64,000 nt of DNA from Caenorhabditis remanei. Taxonomy: Eukaryota > Nematoda > Chromadorea > Rhabditida > Rhabditidae. A model generated the notes under the pieces. It did not search any database, had not been told where the DNA came from, and saw only the letters and a program-made list of their open reading frames with translations. The position numbers and the translations under genes were made by a program. Positions 1-11,133 of this stretch are shown here, piece after piece. Position 1 is the first letter of the stretch, and each line of letters starts with the position of its first letter. The stretch spans positions 1,550,001-1,614,000 of the forward strand of contig NC_071328.1 in NCBI RefSeq assembly GCF_010183535.1, read 5' to 3'.

Positions 1-1141
1 GACTTTTTGACCGTGTGGAGCTAAAGACTCACGTATAGTTTTGATTTTTTGCACACAAAAAGAACAGAAGTAGACGATTATTTTTTTCACATTTTCCAAT
101 CATATACGTTGTGTTGGGTCCTCCACATTAGGGTCATTATTTTCTTTGGGTATGATTCCCTTTTGATGATGTCTACCAGCGTTTGATCAACGACAAGTCG
201 GTGGGTTTCCCTGGGGTAGTTTATGTGCAATACCCACTCTCTATCAGTGATACCCAAATGGTTAAGTCGATTGAAGTTTGAAAGAGGAGAGAGAATTCGA
301 AGCCGCATGTCTACCTTTCACTGAACGCGGATCTTAGCCAAAATATGACTGTTCAATGTCTCTTTTTTTATTGTTGCCGACACATTTCAAAAAGTTTCCA
401 ATTGTGTTATAAGTAGTAGTGATTATCATTGATAATTCACAGGAAGATTGAGATGGAAACTCTCCTTTTACAGCTCACAGCATGTACAAATCCTATTCAT
501 ATGCACTTTTAGTACGTGGTACTTCGACCACAGAAAAATCGCATTTCTCAAAGTTGGAAACTTAATTACTTATAGTGTGCCAAAAGAAGAATTCATCCTT
601 GTAAACTTTTCCTGTTGGTTGCACAAATTTTGAAATTTTGGTATTAGATGGAAAGCGGAAATAAAAATATTGCTGTAAGAGTTGTCGGTCAAGAATAAAG
701 ATAGACATGGCTCTTGCAGAAGAGAAGCGTCGGGGGGAATTCCTGACTGCTATCAGAATCACAGAGAGTTTATCTAACAAAGGGTATGCGTAGTTGGTTT
801 TGTTTCTTGTCGATTGACTGGCAACATTCGAAACAAAACATGCACAAAAACTTTCTTGCCAACCTAATATCTCAAAATTTCGCCATTTGCGCTCAGCCCA
901 TGAGCAAGTTTTTTTGAATTTCTTTTTTTTAACTGTCTTCTTTTTTAACTGAACTTTTCAACATAGTGTCACTGTTTTTTTTCCGATTTCTGTTCTCTCA
1001 CGTCTTCCTGTATCCATACATAAATTATTGACTCTCACTCAATACCCACACTGCACGTTCTCATGCCTTGAGAACGCGCGCGCGTCTTCACCTCAGGCCA
1101 CGCCCACCCACCACATGGCCACGCCCACCCATTGCAAAAAG
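1..1141. other. Left-edge intergenic DNA, no confident gene
   Basis: I see no convincing gene here. The longest open stretch is 87..308 on the minus strand (73 codons, beginning MRLRILSPLSNF). It has no recognisable domain and no clear splice sites, and it could be the tail of a gene lying to the left or a chance frame. The rest is AT-rich with T-runs. The region ends at the promoter of the F-box gene. Confidence 0.4.
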
Positions 1142-1149
1142 TATATATA
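1142..1149 (+). promoter_or_regulatory. TATA box of the F-box gene
   Basis: TATATATA lies 46 bp upstream of the ATG at 1195, in GC-richer DNA than its surroundings. The position suits a core promoter with a short 5' UTR. Confidence 0.6.
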
Positions 1150-1194
1150 GTGGTTGTAAGTGTGCCTCCATAAATCAGTCTTCTGCTCACAGGC

Positions 1195-2271
1195 ATGTCT
1201 TCCGTCTCCCGTTCTTCCCCAACCCTCGCCACCCTTCCCGTCTTCCCTGCTACCCATATCATGGGCTACTTGGATATTGACTCCCTCTGGAATCTAGCAT
1301 GTACGTCTAGAGTATTCATGGAGTTCGTCCAGGATCTGAAAATCCGTACTGGCGGATATCACGTAGATATTCAACAGGGTTTATATAAAATCCATCTCCC
1401 AGCTATCCATTACTATTACTCTTACTATGAAGAGGATGATGAGTATCTCATTGATTCGATGGACAAGGACTACAAGGATTTCCAGAGTCTATTCCCTGAA
1501 AATATTGATGTTTTGAGAATTGACGCAACCCTTGTCAACCACTTCCATCGCTTCAATCAAGAGTGCACTGTACTTTCCGTTGGTGAACATCCTATTTATT
1601 ACGATAAACAGAAAATGAATGACTGTTCTACGGAACAGATTAATCTACTTCTGAATTCTGTCAATTTCCGGAAAGGACTCGCATTGAATGGACCGAAGCC
1701 ACTAGTCACTGAGAATGAGAAGATTTTTAATATCGATTGGCTGCATATCAAAAATTGCACATGGATCACACCGGAATTTATTAGGAAGTTGAGGAACAAG
1801 ATTGTGTATTTGACGGGTGCTAAGGAATTGACAGAGGAAGACATCAATCAATATTTGAAGGATTTGAAGAATGGAAAAATCGATAATAAGAATCTTCAAG
1901 TGATAGGATTCAACACTGGATTTGGTCGACCTCGTTGGAATAAAGAAGCTATTCTTGATGGATTGGACACAGTTAGAGCTGCAGATCAAATCTACAAAGT
2001 GGAGGATTTTGATAAACGAATTAAATCGGAGCTTTTCCTTGGCGTAGTGTCTGACACTGGAGATATCAAAATTGAAGATTCATTTGATTTCACTAGAGAT
2101 GATGGAATCAAAATAAGCGTCGAATTCATTTGTCGGACTGTGCGGATTTATATTTGGAATCAGAAGCAGATGCAGAATCTGGATAAGGATCAGGATATGG
2201 AGAAGGTCACCAAGAAACGAGGATACCCTGAGGATACCAATGGACCAGCTGCAAAGAAGTCTTGCTTATAA
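1195..2271 (+). CDS. F-box protein with F-box-associated region (nematode FBA type)
   Basis: This is a single-exon gene of 358 codons ending in TAA. Residues about 14-46 (LPVFPATHIMGYLD, then the NLACTSRVF stretch) fit an N-terminal F-box: LP, a hydrophobic helix, then a conserved S-R-F. The rest resembles the F-box-associated region of the very large nematode F-box families, including a late DFTRDDGIKISVEF stretch that matches the usual RDDG-containing strand. F-box proteins are substrate receptors of SCF ubiquitin ligases; the substrate here is unknown. The last 20 residues are basic (KKRGYPED, then KKSCL) and could be a nuclear signal, which is inference. The ATG was chosen because it follows a TATA box by 46 bp. 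The F-box lacks the most conserved P-W pairs, so a subfamily call is not safe. If the ankyrin gene at 2970-3372 runs leftward out of the window, this gene is nested in one of its introns. Confidence 0.85.
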   Translation: MSSVSRSSPTLATLPVFPATHIMGYLDIDSLWNLACTSRVFMEFVQDLKIRTGGYHVDIQQGLYKIHLPAIHYYYSYYEEDDEYLIDSMDKDYKDFQSLFPENIDVLRIDATLVNHFHRFNQECTVLSVGEHPIYYDKQKMNDCSTEQINLLLNSVNFRKGLALNGPKPLVTENEKIFNIDWLHIKNCTWITPEFIRKLRNKIVYLTGAKELTEEDINQYLKDLKNGKIDNKNLQVIGFNTGFGRPRWNKEAILDGLDTVRAADQIYKVEDFDKRIKSELFLGVVSDTGDIKIEDSFDFTRDDGIKISVEFICRTVRIYIWNQKQMQNLDKDQDMEKVTKKRGYPEDTNGPAAKKSCL

Positions 2272-2499
2272 TAATTATAGTATTTTTTAATGACTTCGTT
2301 TTTTTCACACAACTTTTCACATAAATCTTATGAAATTCAAATACTTTTGTTATACAAGGGGCTTTGCACAGTGGATACCAGCGCACTAGATAATTGGAGA
2401 TTTAGTGAAAACAACGCAATAAAAGTTATTCAACTTTGAAGCATTGTCACGGGCTTAGACAGATTCCAAAATTTTTCAAAGTACATGTTATAGGTAGAT

Positions 2500-2770
2500 C
2501 AAACCTAGATCTCCATTTTTGTAGTTGACAATTTTTTGATAGCTCCGCGCACTTTTGAGATATGCGCTTTGAAAGATTGACTGATTCCAAGGAGTGAGCG
2601 GTGAGAGAGGGAGGAGACGCAGAGAAGCGAGACGCCCTCCTCTTTCCACACGCTCTCTCGCCTTCTTATAGGACACAAAACTTTGGGCCTCCGTATCTCA
2701 AGAACGTGAAGAGCTATCAAAAAGTCGTCAACTACAAAAATGTAGAGCTAAACTCGATCTATAAAACGTA
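2500..2770. repeat. Palindromic repeat, family P (CCGCCCACTTTTGAGATATG)
   Basis: The left arm (2509-2575) and right arm (about 2690-2765) are inverted copies of the family P consensus, which reads GTAGTTGACAACTTTTTGAT, then AGCTCCGCCCACTTTTGAGA, then TATGCGCCTTTAAAG. Between them lies a purine-rich core containing GGAGACGCAGAGAAGCGAGA. The same family recurs about 20 times in this window, nearly always in introns or between genes. Confidence 0.85.
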
Positions 2771-2969
2771 TGTAAATTTTTAAAAATTTCTCTCAAAATA
2801 AAAGAGTTACAAACTTTCAAAGTTAGTCGTGATTTCAGTTTTTAGCTGGTTTTGAAATCTGCGACATATTTAACAGCGCATATCTCAAAATGTTAAAATC
2901 ACGTGCTTTTTCCTGTTTTTTTCTGTTGGTACTAATTACCAAACTAATTATCCCACATATAAAACTCAC

Positions 2970-3372
2970 CAACTTATTATTCCCCATCGCCGCAGCAATA
3001 TGTAAGGCAGTCACATGATCATCATCCACCGAGTCGATATGCACTTTTTCTCCAAGAATTAGAGAGTCTATCTGGAATTTTGTAAATTTAATCGATGACC
3101 TAAAAAACTGACGGCCTAACTTTTTAAAGCCCTTTTTCTAGGCCATTTCTCATCAAAAACTAAAAATTGCCCAGCAAACGCGCTCTATTGCAATTCCTTG
3201 CAATTTTTGCAAATTTTCAGGACAGTGCGGTAGAGCGCGATTGCTTCCCCCTAACTTTTTCTAAATGTTTTTTTTAACTCACTTTTTCAATATCGCCATT
3301 AAACGCTGCCTCCAGCAATTCCTGTTTCGGTATATCCCTATCATCGATACCATCCGCCGCCGCTCCGCTCAT
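2970..3372 (-). CDS. Ankyrin-repeat protein, first two exons only (incomplete)
   Basis: Exon 1 is 3283..3372 (30 codons, starting MSGAAADGIDDRDIPKQ, then ELLEAAFNGDIEK). Exon 2 is 2970..3071 (34 codons, containing VHIDSVDDDHVTALHIAAAM and then GNNKL). Both exons have clean GTGAGT donors, and exon 2 has a TTCCAG-type acceptor (CTGGA on the plus strand). The phase is 0 throughout. ELLEAAFNGDIEK and the TALHIAAAMGNNKLV stretch are typical ankyrin-repeat helices, so the product probably begins with a stack of ankyrin repeats. No continuation is visible between 2969 and position 1. Either the gene extends beyond the left edge, with the F-box gene in its intron, or it has been truncated. The donor after exon 2 is intact, which favours continuation. 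Confidence 0.65.
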
Positions 3373-3734
3373 TTCTAATTTTTAATTAAAATTGGTGAGT
3401 TCTTTGACTAAATTGAACCAGAAAACAAGTAGAAATCAATATAAAACTGATAAAAAATGGGAAGGAAAAGAGAAAAGAGATATAATGACGCGCCGCCGCA
3501 GAATCCTGTTTGAAAACGATGATGCGCAGTGATAATGAGATGATGAAGGGGGAAGAAGAGAAAGTACACGGAAGAAAAGGTATTTATGTATAAGATAGAT
3601 AGTAATATTGATTTTATGTACTTTATGAAGAAAATAGTAAAAAAACTAGCACAAGTTTGACACCTCACAACTTTTTCACCTGTTACTCTATTTTTTCAAA
3701 ATTTTGATATGTTATAGAACGGGTCTCATACTGT

Positions 3735-4005
3735 ATTTTTGTAATTGACAAACTTTTGATAGCTCTTTACGTTCTTGAGATACGGAGCGTCAAAGATAAG
3801 CACCTGTGAAGCGGCTCGAAATGGAGAAGAGAGCGTGCGAAAAGAGGAGGGTGTCTCGCTTCTCTGCGTCTCCTCCCCTCTCTCCCCGCTCGCGCCTTGG
3901 AATTAGGCTATCTTTAAAGGCGCATATCTCAAAGGGGTGAATAGCTATCGAAAAGTAGTCAACTACACAAATGGAGAGCTAGGTTCGATCTATCAGAAAA
4001 ATATA
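3735..4005. repeat. Palindromic repeat, family P
   Basis: Inverted arms of family P (3740-3795 and about 3920-3990) flank a core reading GAGCGTGCGAAAAGAGGAGG, then GTGTCTCGCTTCTCTGCGTC. It lies between the convergent end of the zinc-finger gene and the ankyrin exons. Confidence 0.85.
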
Positions 4006-4161
4006 ATGTTCAAAGATTTGTAACTTTGAAAGGTTGTTTTTTTTTGTTTATCTTTAAAATAGTTTTGAAAGTTTATTAGTGGCACATTACACGAAAGTTA
4101 ATGAGATTTGAAAATAAAAAAGTAGAAAAGAGTACGAAGCTCCAAAATTCCGCCTGGTAGA

Positions 4162-7115
4162 TCAACAATAAAACTCGATAGTCGGCTCGAATCGAACGCA
4201 TTGATGTCCCATCGCGTGTTGAATCGAAATCCGGGCGTTGCAAAACCGACACCGTACTATTTGACAGTTATGGGCACTTTGCACCGCCCGCATATTCTCT
4301 CGTGCCACGTCGATCGTCCCGTCGATACTCGGCGTGTTGAGAGTTTTGGGTTGATGGATGTGGAAGCGGATGGTTAGCGGTTTCGCGAGGTCCGACCAGT
4401 CTGGAAATTGGGTTATTATTAGAACGCACTTCCATCTTCACTATCTTGCGTTTTGTAAAATATTTTGTAAATTTTGAAATTCGAAAAATTGGTCAACTTT
4501 GACAAGACTCACCAGCGTGAGTTTTTAGCCCAAATTTTACAAAATTATATTTTTTGTTTAGATCAAATCTAGATCTCCATTTTTGTAGTTGAAAATTTTT
4601 CAATTGCAGTTCACACCTTTGAGATATGCGCCTTTAAAGATTGGGAGGCGAGATAGCGTGGGCTCAGCGCCTTTAAGCTTGTCTTTCTATAAAGGTGAAT
4701 ATCTCAAAAACGTGTAGACCTATTGAAAAATGTTTTACTACAAAAAAGTTGCCCTTAACTTTATCTACAAAAAAAGTATAAATTTGAAACATTTGGAACA
4801 TAAAGTGACACCACGAGGACATGTCAAAGTTGACCAATTTTCACTGTCCCTTCTTCTTGGATGCTATGTTTAAAGGCGCAAATCTCAAAAGCGTGGAGAG
4901 CTATCAAAAAGTTCTCAACTACAAAATTAAAGCCCTAGTTGTGATTTATTAGAAAAATTTAAATTTAATGCATATAGATAACAAGGAAAGCCGTGACAAC
5001 GCTTCAAAGTTGCCCATATTTATTTCAATTTCACTGTCAATTTCTTAAATTTTAAAAGGTTTTACGGTTTTTTTTTTAAGAAAAACATAAAAACCATATA
5101 CTTAATATATTTTTTAATTTATTTCTTGAAATGACGTCATATTTCAATTGATCCCTTCAATATTGCACAATCTTCCAACACTCAAATTTCTCTGCGTCTC
5201 CTCCCCTCTGAGTTGAGGTTCCCCTCTTAAAAGGCGCATATCTCAAAAGTGGGCGGAGCTATCAAAAAGTTGTCAACTACAAAAATGCAGCTCTTGACTT
5301 GTTTTATAACATATCAAAATTTCAAAAAAATTGAGCAACAGGCCAAAAAGCTATAAGGTGTCAAACTTAGGAAACAGTGAAAATGTGGCAATCTCTCTCT
5401 CTCCCACTTCTCTCTATCTCAAGTGCATCTTTTTTCTCTCAATTTTTGCTCATTTCATCTCTTTTTCCCCCATTTTTTCAAAATTTTTTCTCCAATACTC
5501 ACCAACATAACACTTCTCTTTGTGCTCTTCGATGACTTGATCGTCGTATTGCTCACCGCAAACAAAGCAAATTCGGAATCCGTCTGGAAAATAATATATG
5601 GCTATGGAAAAGGGGGAACGGGGGAGGGAGATGAATGGAAATTATTATTTCCGGAAGGTCATTTAGTCCCCCCTTGGGTGTCCTAAAAGGGGGAAATAGA
5701 TAATTAAGGGTAGGTGGCCTAGAAATTTTCTGAAATTTTCTAGGCCGCAGATTGCATATTTAGGGTTTCTAGGCCATTTTAGCGGAAGACGGAAGGGGAT
5801 ATGCAACCGCGCCCCACCGAACCCCTCGACACTTTCCCTCTTTAAATCTTAGGGTACCATACAGCGTGCTTACTGACGGACTAGTTTTCCCCACGAAAGA
5901 ATTTTCTAGGCCACCAAGACTTACTATTCTCATGATTATATCTCGACAATGACTTGGTCCTTGGCCTCTCCACGACGACTTCAGCGGCGGGACGGATTTT
6001 CTTGCGACGACCCGATTTTGAGCGACCGCGTTTTTGATTTTGCTGGAATTTTGAGAAAATTGAAAAAAAAATGTTTTGACATTTTTAGTGACCGTTAATT
6101 TTTGTCCAATTTTTGTGAAATTGTATTTTTCAGGTAAATCAAAAATAGAGCTTCATTTTTATAGTTGAAAACTTTTTGATAGCTCCACCTACTTTTGAGA
6201 TATGCGCTTTTAAAAAGCGTGAGGCGAGAGAGCGTGCGAAAAGAGGAGGGTGTCTCGCTTCTCTGCGTCTCCTCCATCGCTCCCCTTGCGCCTTGAAGCT
6301 TGCCTATATTTAAAGACGCATATCTCAAAAGTGTGAAGAGCTATTAAAAAATTGTCAACTACAAAAATGTTGCCCTTAACTTTTTCTACAAGAAAAATAT
6401 AAATTTAAAAAGTTTGAAATTTAAAGTAACACCAAGACAACATGTCAAAGTTGACCAATTTTCACTGGCACTCCGTCTCGGGTGCAATCTTTAAAGGCGC
6501 ATAACTCAAAACTAGGCGGAGCTATCAAAAAGTTCTCAACTACAAAATTAAAGCTCTATTTTTGTTCTATGAAATTAATGTACTTAGAAACCTGTCTGTC
6601 AAAAACAAGCATCTTTACAAAGTGGTCAATTTTTACAAAACTTTTTTTTTACTAAAAACTGAAACTTTTTGTTATAGCTATATCTTAAAAGCGTGAAGTG
6701 CTATCAAAAAATTGTCAACTACAAAAATGGAGCCCTAGGTGTGATCTGTACAATTAATGCAACCATTAAGTTTTTTTTTGAGGTTTGCGTGCCAAGCCAC
6801 CCTGTCAAAGTTGACCAAAATTTCAAAGAATCACAATTAAAAAAATTTTCACTTTAGCCTGTTATAGACGGGTTTTTCCAAAATTTCTGATCTTTTTGTT
6901 TTCGGACTAATATCGTGACCAATTAGCCCGTTTTCCAATAAACTTTTGCGTTTTTCTCCAATTTTTACCATCTAAGCCCCTTGTACCTGCATCATCTTCA
7001 ATTTCTCTTGCTCCAAAATTTTGTGCATCGCCTCGACACAATTCTTCTCGTGTATCACAAGAGAGTGTCTAGAATACAAGCGTTGACAGTGAGGACACTC
7101 CAAAAACGTAGGCAT
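4162..7115 (-). CDS. C2HC zinc-finger protein (ZC2HC-like), 188 aa
   Basis: Four exons were assembled by hand: 6987..7115, 5925..6042, 5503..5583 and 4162..4400. Phases 0/1/1 agree, and the total is 567 nt with a TGA stop. The protein starts MPTFLECPHCQRLYSRHSLV, continuing IHEKNCVEAM. This is a C-x2-C-x12-H-x3-4-C finger. A basic linker follows (KRGRSKSGRRKKIRP), then a second finger in exon 3 (ICFVCGEQYDDQVIEEHKEK, then C), then a third Cys/His cluster near the C terminus (VRCRFCNARISIQHAMGHQC). Repeated short C2HC fingers are characteristic of the ZC2HC1-type family, whose biochemical role is poorly defined. An in-frame upstream extension to 7343 exists, but it is low-complexity and purine-rich on the genomic strand, so the internal ATG just before the first finger was preferred. 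The introns are loaded with family P palindromes. Confidence 0.85.
4560..4960. repeat. Family P palindromes in an intron of the C2HC gene (compound)
   Basis: Two inverted arms (4575-4640 and 4685-4760) are followed by a further right-type arm (4870-4940). A segment around 4800-4850 about a protein-free GTCAAAGTTGACCAATTTTC motif accompanies several copies (also near 6440, 50540 and 50730), so the internal sequence is a shared part of the element. Confidence 0.8.
5225..5310. repeat. Family P half-element
   Basis: A single right-type arm (AGGCGCATATCTCAAAAGTG, then GGCGGAGCTATC) stands without an inverted partner nearby. Confidence 0.75.
6120..6760. repeat. Cluster of family P palindromes, first intron of the C2HC gene
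   Basis: A complete inverted pair occupies 6130-6385 with the GAGACGCAGAGAAGCGAGAC-type core. Two extra right-type arms follow at 6490-6570 and 6670-6740. They fill most of the intron between exons 1 and 2. Confidence 0.85.
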
Positions 7116-7600
7116 TTTTTCGATTTTTTTTAAGAAAAAAATGCCACAAAAAAACGTAGAAACTTTCGGAAGGAAGAGTCTCTCTAATTTTTCATGAATT
7201 TTTGAGTGAATGGATACACACACCAAGAGGAGGGGGGAAATAGAGAAGAATAGAAGATGTTCTTCTGGCGAGAGAGTGAGAGTGAGAGAGACGCAGAGTT
7301 TATGAAGGGGGGAGCTCACACGTCGACGTCGTCTGGAGCCCATAGAGAGAGCCGTTACTAGGAGAGAGAGAGTGTGGAGAGGGGAGAGGATTAGAGAAAT
7401 AGCGTGATAAGGGGATTAACAAGAGAAAGAAACAAGTCAATTCTAAGAAAATGCAATCAGAGAATCTGTGACTTGTAGGCGTAAAGGGGTGTGAGTGAGT
7501 CTTGAATTTTTAAATTTTGTAAGCTGTAATTAAATGTGCGCAGTACGTAAGAAGAAGTATGTTGATCAAAATAACAAAATTGGTTCATTGAACAGTTTTA
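7116..7600. other. 5' flank of the C2HC gene, purine-rich
   Basis: No coding region is supported. The plus strand carries long GA-rich runs (for example AGGAGAGAGAGAGTGTGGAG), which is CT-rich in the direction of the C2HC gene and could be promoter or 5' UTR sequence. Confidence 0.4.
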
Positions 7601-7659
7601 CCGATGAGAAGATATTAGTAGGTGCTGCTTGAAAATCATAGTTGTACGGAATGCTATTT

Positions 7660-8130
7660 TCCGAAAAACCGGAATCCGGAACCGGAACCGGAATCAAAAT
7701 TTTAATTTTCCGGAATCCGGAATCCGGAACCGGAATGACGAAAAAACCCGAAATTCCGGAATTTCGGAATCCGGGATTCGGAATGATTCGATAAATTTGC
7801 AAGGCCAACTCATTTTTTCGAGTGTTTTTAATGATATAAAAAATTTAAAACTACTTTTGTGGTTCAAAACCGAAAAAGAAGTAATGCAGTTGTCTTTAAA
7901 ACTGAAAAAAAGTTTTTTATTTAAAATTCAAAATTCCGGAAAAAAAATTCAAAAAACCGGAATCCGGAATCCGGAATCGGAATGAAGTTTTTTTTAAATA
8001 CCGGAATCCGGAATCCGGAACCGGAATGAAAATTTTCATTTTCCGGAATCCGGAACCGGAACCGGAATGTCAAAAAAACCCGGAATTCCGGAATCCGGAA
8101 TTTCCGGAATCCGGATTCCGGACAACTATG
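7660..8130. repeat. CCGGAAT-type minisatellite
   Basis: Two blocks (7660-7790 and 7930-8125) consist of tandem GGAATCCGGAACCGGAATCC-like units, with a non-repetitive spacer between them. The array gives spurious long frames on both strands. A family P-like foldback follows immediately. Confidence 0.9.
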
Positions 8131-8149
8131 TTGAAAATGACCTAATTTA

Positions 8150-8600
8150 ACAAGGGAAGTCTTTGGAGACACCGCTTTCAGATGATCTATACATTCGGCT
8201 ATAGGCATTTTAGACTGCGGGGAGTCCATTTCTGCAGTCAAAACTTGGTAAATATCTCTGCGAGCCGAGTTATGAGCTTTCAAACTTGTCATGTGGTCAA
8301 ACTTTTTCACATGGAATTCCAAATCGACAAGTAGTATACGCAAGATATTCTCATTTTTGCAACGTACAAGCACAGGTAAACCGCTGGGGAACACAAATCG
8401 AACCGCGGTGGCGTATATACCGCCGATTTGGAATTTCATGTGAAAAAGCTTGACCATATGAAACGTTTTTTTTCATAACTCGACTCGCAGAGACATTTAG
8501 CAGGTTTTTACAGCAGAAATGGACTCCCCGCGGTCGAAAATATCTATAAGCAAATTTATAGATAGTTTGAAAGTGGCGTGTCTAAACACTTCCCTTGTAA
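8150..8600. mobile_element. Foldback element, AAGGGAAGT termini
   Basis: The left end (about 8150, ACAAGGGAAGTCTTTGGAGA) and right end (about 8590, ACACTTCCCTTGTAAG) are inverted copies. Internal inverted segments repeat the TGGAATTCCAAATCGACAAG / CCGATTTGGAATTTCATGTG and GGACTCCCCG regions. It has no transposase frame and looks like a non-autonomous DNA element. Confidence 0.65.
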
Positions 8601-8667
8601 GACCATCACTGATTGTCACAATCGCTAATTAGGCAGAGAGAAAGACGAATCGGCTCTTCATTTAACT

Positions 8668-9050
8668 AACTAAGGAAGGATCCTGGGTCAAAATAGAGTT
8701 ACATGTCGAGAATAATACATTAGAACGGAAATTTTGCGTTCATTTCAAATCTGTATTCTGTTTTTGCTTTTAAAAAAGTTATTGGCGTTTTTGTGAGTTC
8801 TCAGTTTGAATATGAGCACTCACAAAATTAACGTTTCTCTAATATGTTTTTTTTTAATTTTGTGTTGAACGTATATTTCCAATCATGTAGATTGTATTGT
8901 TATCTTGAAACTTTAGAAAATTTTCAGAAATTTTTTTGTCATTTTTGAAAATTCAGGTAAACGCATGCTCATTTTTGCACTAAGAAGACACAAAACGTGA
9001 TCCAGCGCAAAATTTCCATTCTAGTGATATATATCTCGACCCGGGTTGCT
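8668..9050. mobile_element. Foldback element with GGATCC(T/C)GGGTC end
   Basis: The left end reads AGGAAGGATCCTGGGTCAAA, then ATAGAGTTACATGTCGAG. An inverted match (CGCAAAATTTCCATTCTAGT, then GATATATATCTCGACCCGGG) lies at 9005-9055. A second copy of the left half occurs at 57420-57590. It has no coding capacity. Confidence 0.6.
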
Positions 9051-9846
9051 TCCCGACTCTTTCTCTTTGAAACCGAAAAAAGCGTAACTTCATGTTTTTA
9101 ACGCTAATCTCAGTCATTCTGAGCCAGTCACTCAACAGGACAGATCAATTTTAGATTGAAAGAAAAACAGCTCTGACTAGACGCCAAAAAGTTTTAAAAA
9201 GCAGGAGAATATACAAAACAGGGTACCCAGAGCACCCAGAGCAGACAAAAATAAACGGTGAGCTATGATTTGAAAAAGGAAATGTGAGAAATGGAATTCC
9301 AAGAAAAAACAAGTTTTTCCTCACATTTTGGATGTTTGGTCAGGCGCTCTCATACCACTAATTATAGCGAGGGAGCGTCATGTTTTGAATTTTTGGTTTT
9401 TTTTTTGAACTAGGTGATTTTGGACTTTGATCTCTACGCTTGATTACGAACTATGCAAATGCGCTCCGTTGCCGAAAATGGTAAAAAGGGATTACGGTAA
9501 TTTGAGCCTAGAAACACAAGAACAAAAAGTTCGGCCAGCAGTGACCACTTTAAACCGTAATATTGGATCTGGAGCCCAAGATTTTCGATTTTCAGAAAAT
9601 ATGGAAATTCCTAGCATTTAGTACTCATTTACACCCTTTTTTCACCTGTCCTGTCTGAATCGTCACCATTTTTTATTTGAGACTTGCGACGGGGCGGGTC
9701 GAATTTTTAAACTTTTTAGGTTTTCCGATTTATTTAGAAAAAATTTATATTTGTAGGTTTGGAAGATTTTTGAGGAATATGCATGAGGAAATATATGGAA
9801 AGTGTACAGAAAAAAAATTTTGCAAAAAGTTTTATAGTTTGTAGTA
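9051..9846. other. Intergenic DNA, no gene seen
   Basis: An open frame at 9427..9621 starts with a non-ATG codon. It overlaps a repeat (CCTAGAAACACAAGAACAAA, then AAGTTCGGCCAGCAG) that recurs at 33110 and 33555, so it is not called as a gene. Confidence 0.5.
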
Positions 9847-10299
9847 CAGTACCGGACAAAAAGCTATCGATTTTTGCCTTTTTCAGTTGAAAACGCCCAA
9901 CTTTAAGAGTGCGTCATGGTAAAACTAAATGTCCCACAAAATAACTATTTATAGGATCAAACTGACCAAAAGTAGAGCTTCATTTTTGTAGTTGACAACT
10001 TTTTTGTTCGGACACTCCCTAGCAAGTTACATATCGACAAAGTCATTTCTCCCTCAAATCGACCAATTTCAGTGCAAAATAGGGCAATTTTTGAGCTGTC
10101 TTGTTAAAATGACCGTAACTCTCTAGGGATTGTCCGCCCAAAAAAGTTGTCAACTACAAAAATGAAGCTCTACTTTTGGTCAGTTTGATGCCATAAATAG
10201 TTATTTTGTGGGGCATTTAGTTTTACTATGGCACAACCTCAAAGTTTGGGTATTTTCAACTGAAAAAGGCAAAAGTTGATAGCTTTTTGTCCGGTACTG
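9847..10299. mobile_element. Long-TIR MITE with TA flanks
   Basis: The element begins CAGTACCGGACAAAAAGCTA and ends with its inverted complement. The inverted repeats extend over about 170 bp each side (arms to about 10045 and from about 10115). Both ends abut the dinucleotide TA, the target duplication expected of Tc1/mariner transposition. The inner arms contain family P-like GTAGTTGACAACTTTTTTGT. It has no transposase frame, so it would depend on an autonomous relative. Confidence 0.8.
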
Positions 10300-10839
10300 T
10301 ATATTACCTTATACAAACAGTTTCTAATCTTTGTGACTATTTTTTGTGTCTAGTTTGATACAGTGAAATCTGTAACAATGTTAGTAATTTGTTCTCCTTT
10401 CTCTCTAACTGTCTACTTCTCTTCACTCTCCGTTTCTTAACACAATAAAAGGACGGCAATAGTGATAAGAAATCAAACATTTCATCAGCCAACTTTCCCT
10501 ATTTTTATTGCTTTATATTAATGCCATTTCACATAGAAATTCTCCTCATCTAATTATAAAATCGTAAATTTTGAATAATCGAGATATTATGAAATTTAAT
10601 CAAACTTCGACCTGATGTCACAGATCTTTGGATAGTGCGAAATGCAATTTTCGACGTTTTCTATGTAAATTTGACCTAGATAATCATTTTTGTATTTGAA
10701 AACTAATCGATAGCAACTCAAACTTTTGAGATATGACTCAAATTGAAAATCTAAAAATTTGGATTTTTCAAAATTGGCCATCTTTGAACATTTACCATAG
10801 TCTCAATTTTTAGCAAAAACATTTGCATTTACATGCATT
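10300..10839. other. Intergenic DNA, nothing identified
   Basis: This is AT-rich sequence with a diverged family P-like fragment around 10680-10745 (GAGATATGACTC). No gene is supported. Confidence 0.4.
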
Positions 10840-11055
10840 GTATAGATCTTGATCAGTACTTCATTTTTCTAGTTGACAATTTTTTGATAGCTCCGCCCAC
10901 TTTTGAGATATGCATCTTTAAAGACCTCTGCGGCTCTAACTATCCGCGCGCATGCTCCTACAGTAGCACCTCTTTAAAGGAGCATATCTCAAAAGTGGGC
11001 GAAGCTTTAAAGAAGTTGTCAACTACGAAAATAAAGCTCTTGGTGTGATCTACAA
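10840..11055. repeat. Palindromic repeat, family P
   Basis: The left arm is 10860-10925 and the right arm 10975-11045, with a short GC-rich core. It lies directly upstream of the flavin monooxygenase gene and ends about 80 bp before its ATG. Confidence 0.85.
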
Positions 11056-11120
11056 GCCTAACTAACAATTGATCTCAGGTGAAACGTCCCAGAGCATTAA
11101 AAAACTGCTTAAAACTCTTT

Positions 11121-11126
11121 TTTCAG
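11121..11126 (+). promoter_or_regulatory. Probable trans-splice acceptor of the FMO gene
   Basis: TTTCAG after a T-run, 8 bp before the ATG at 11134, is the usual arrangement for spliced-leader addition in Caenorhabditis. This is inferred from sequence only. Confidence 0.5.
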
Positions 11127-11133
11127 GAAAACA

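Noticed and set aside
6972..7343. N-terminal extension of the C2HC protein to 7343
   Set aside because: The extra residues are low complexity from a GA-rich strand. The zinc finger begins right after the ATG at 7115, which is the usual start for this family.
7629..8457. Long frames on both strands over the CCGGAAT array (118 and 178 codons)
   Set aside because: The frames stay open because the repeat unit lacks stops in several frames. The protein would be pure repeat (FRIPEFR-like).
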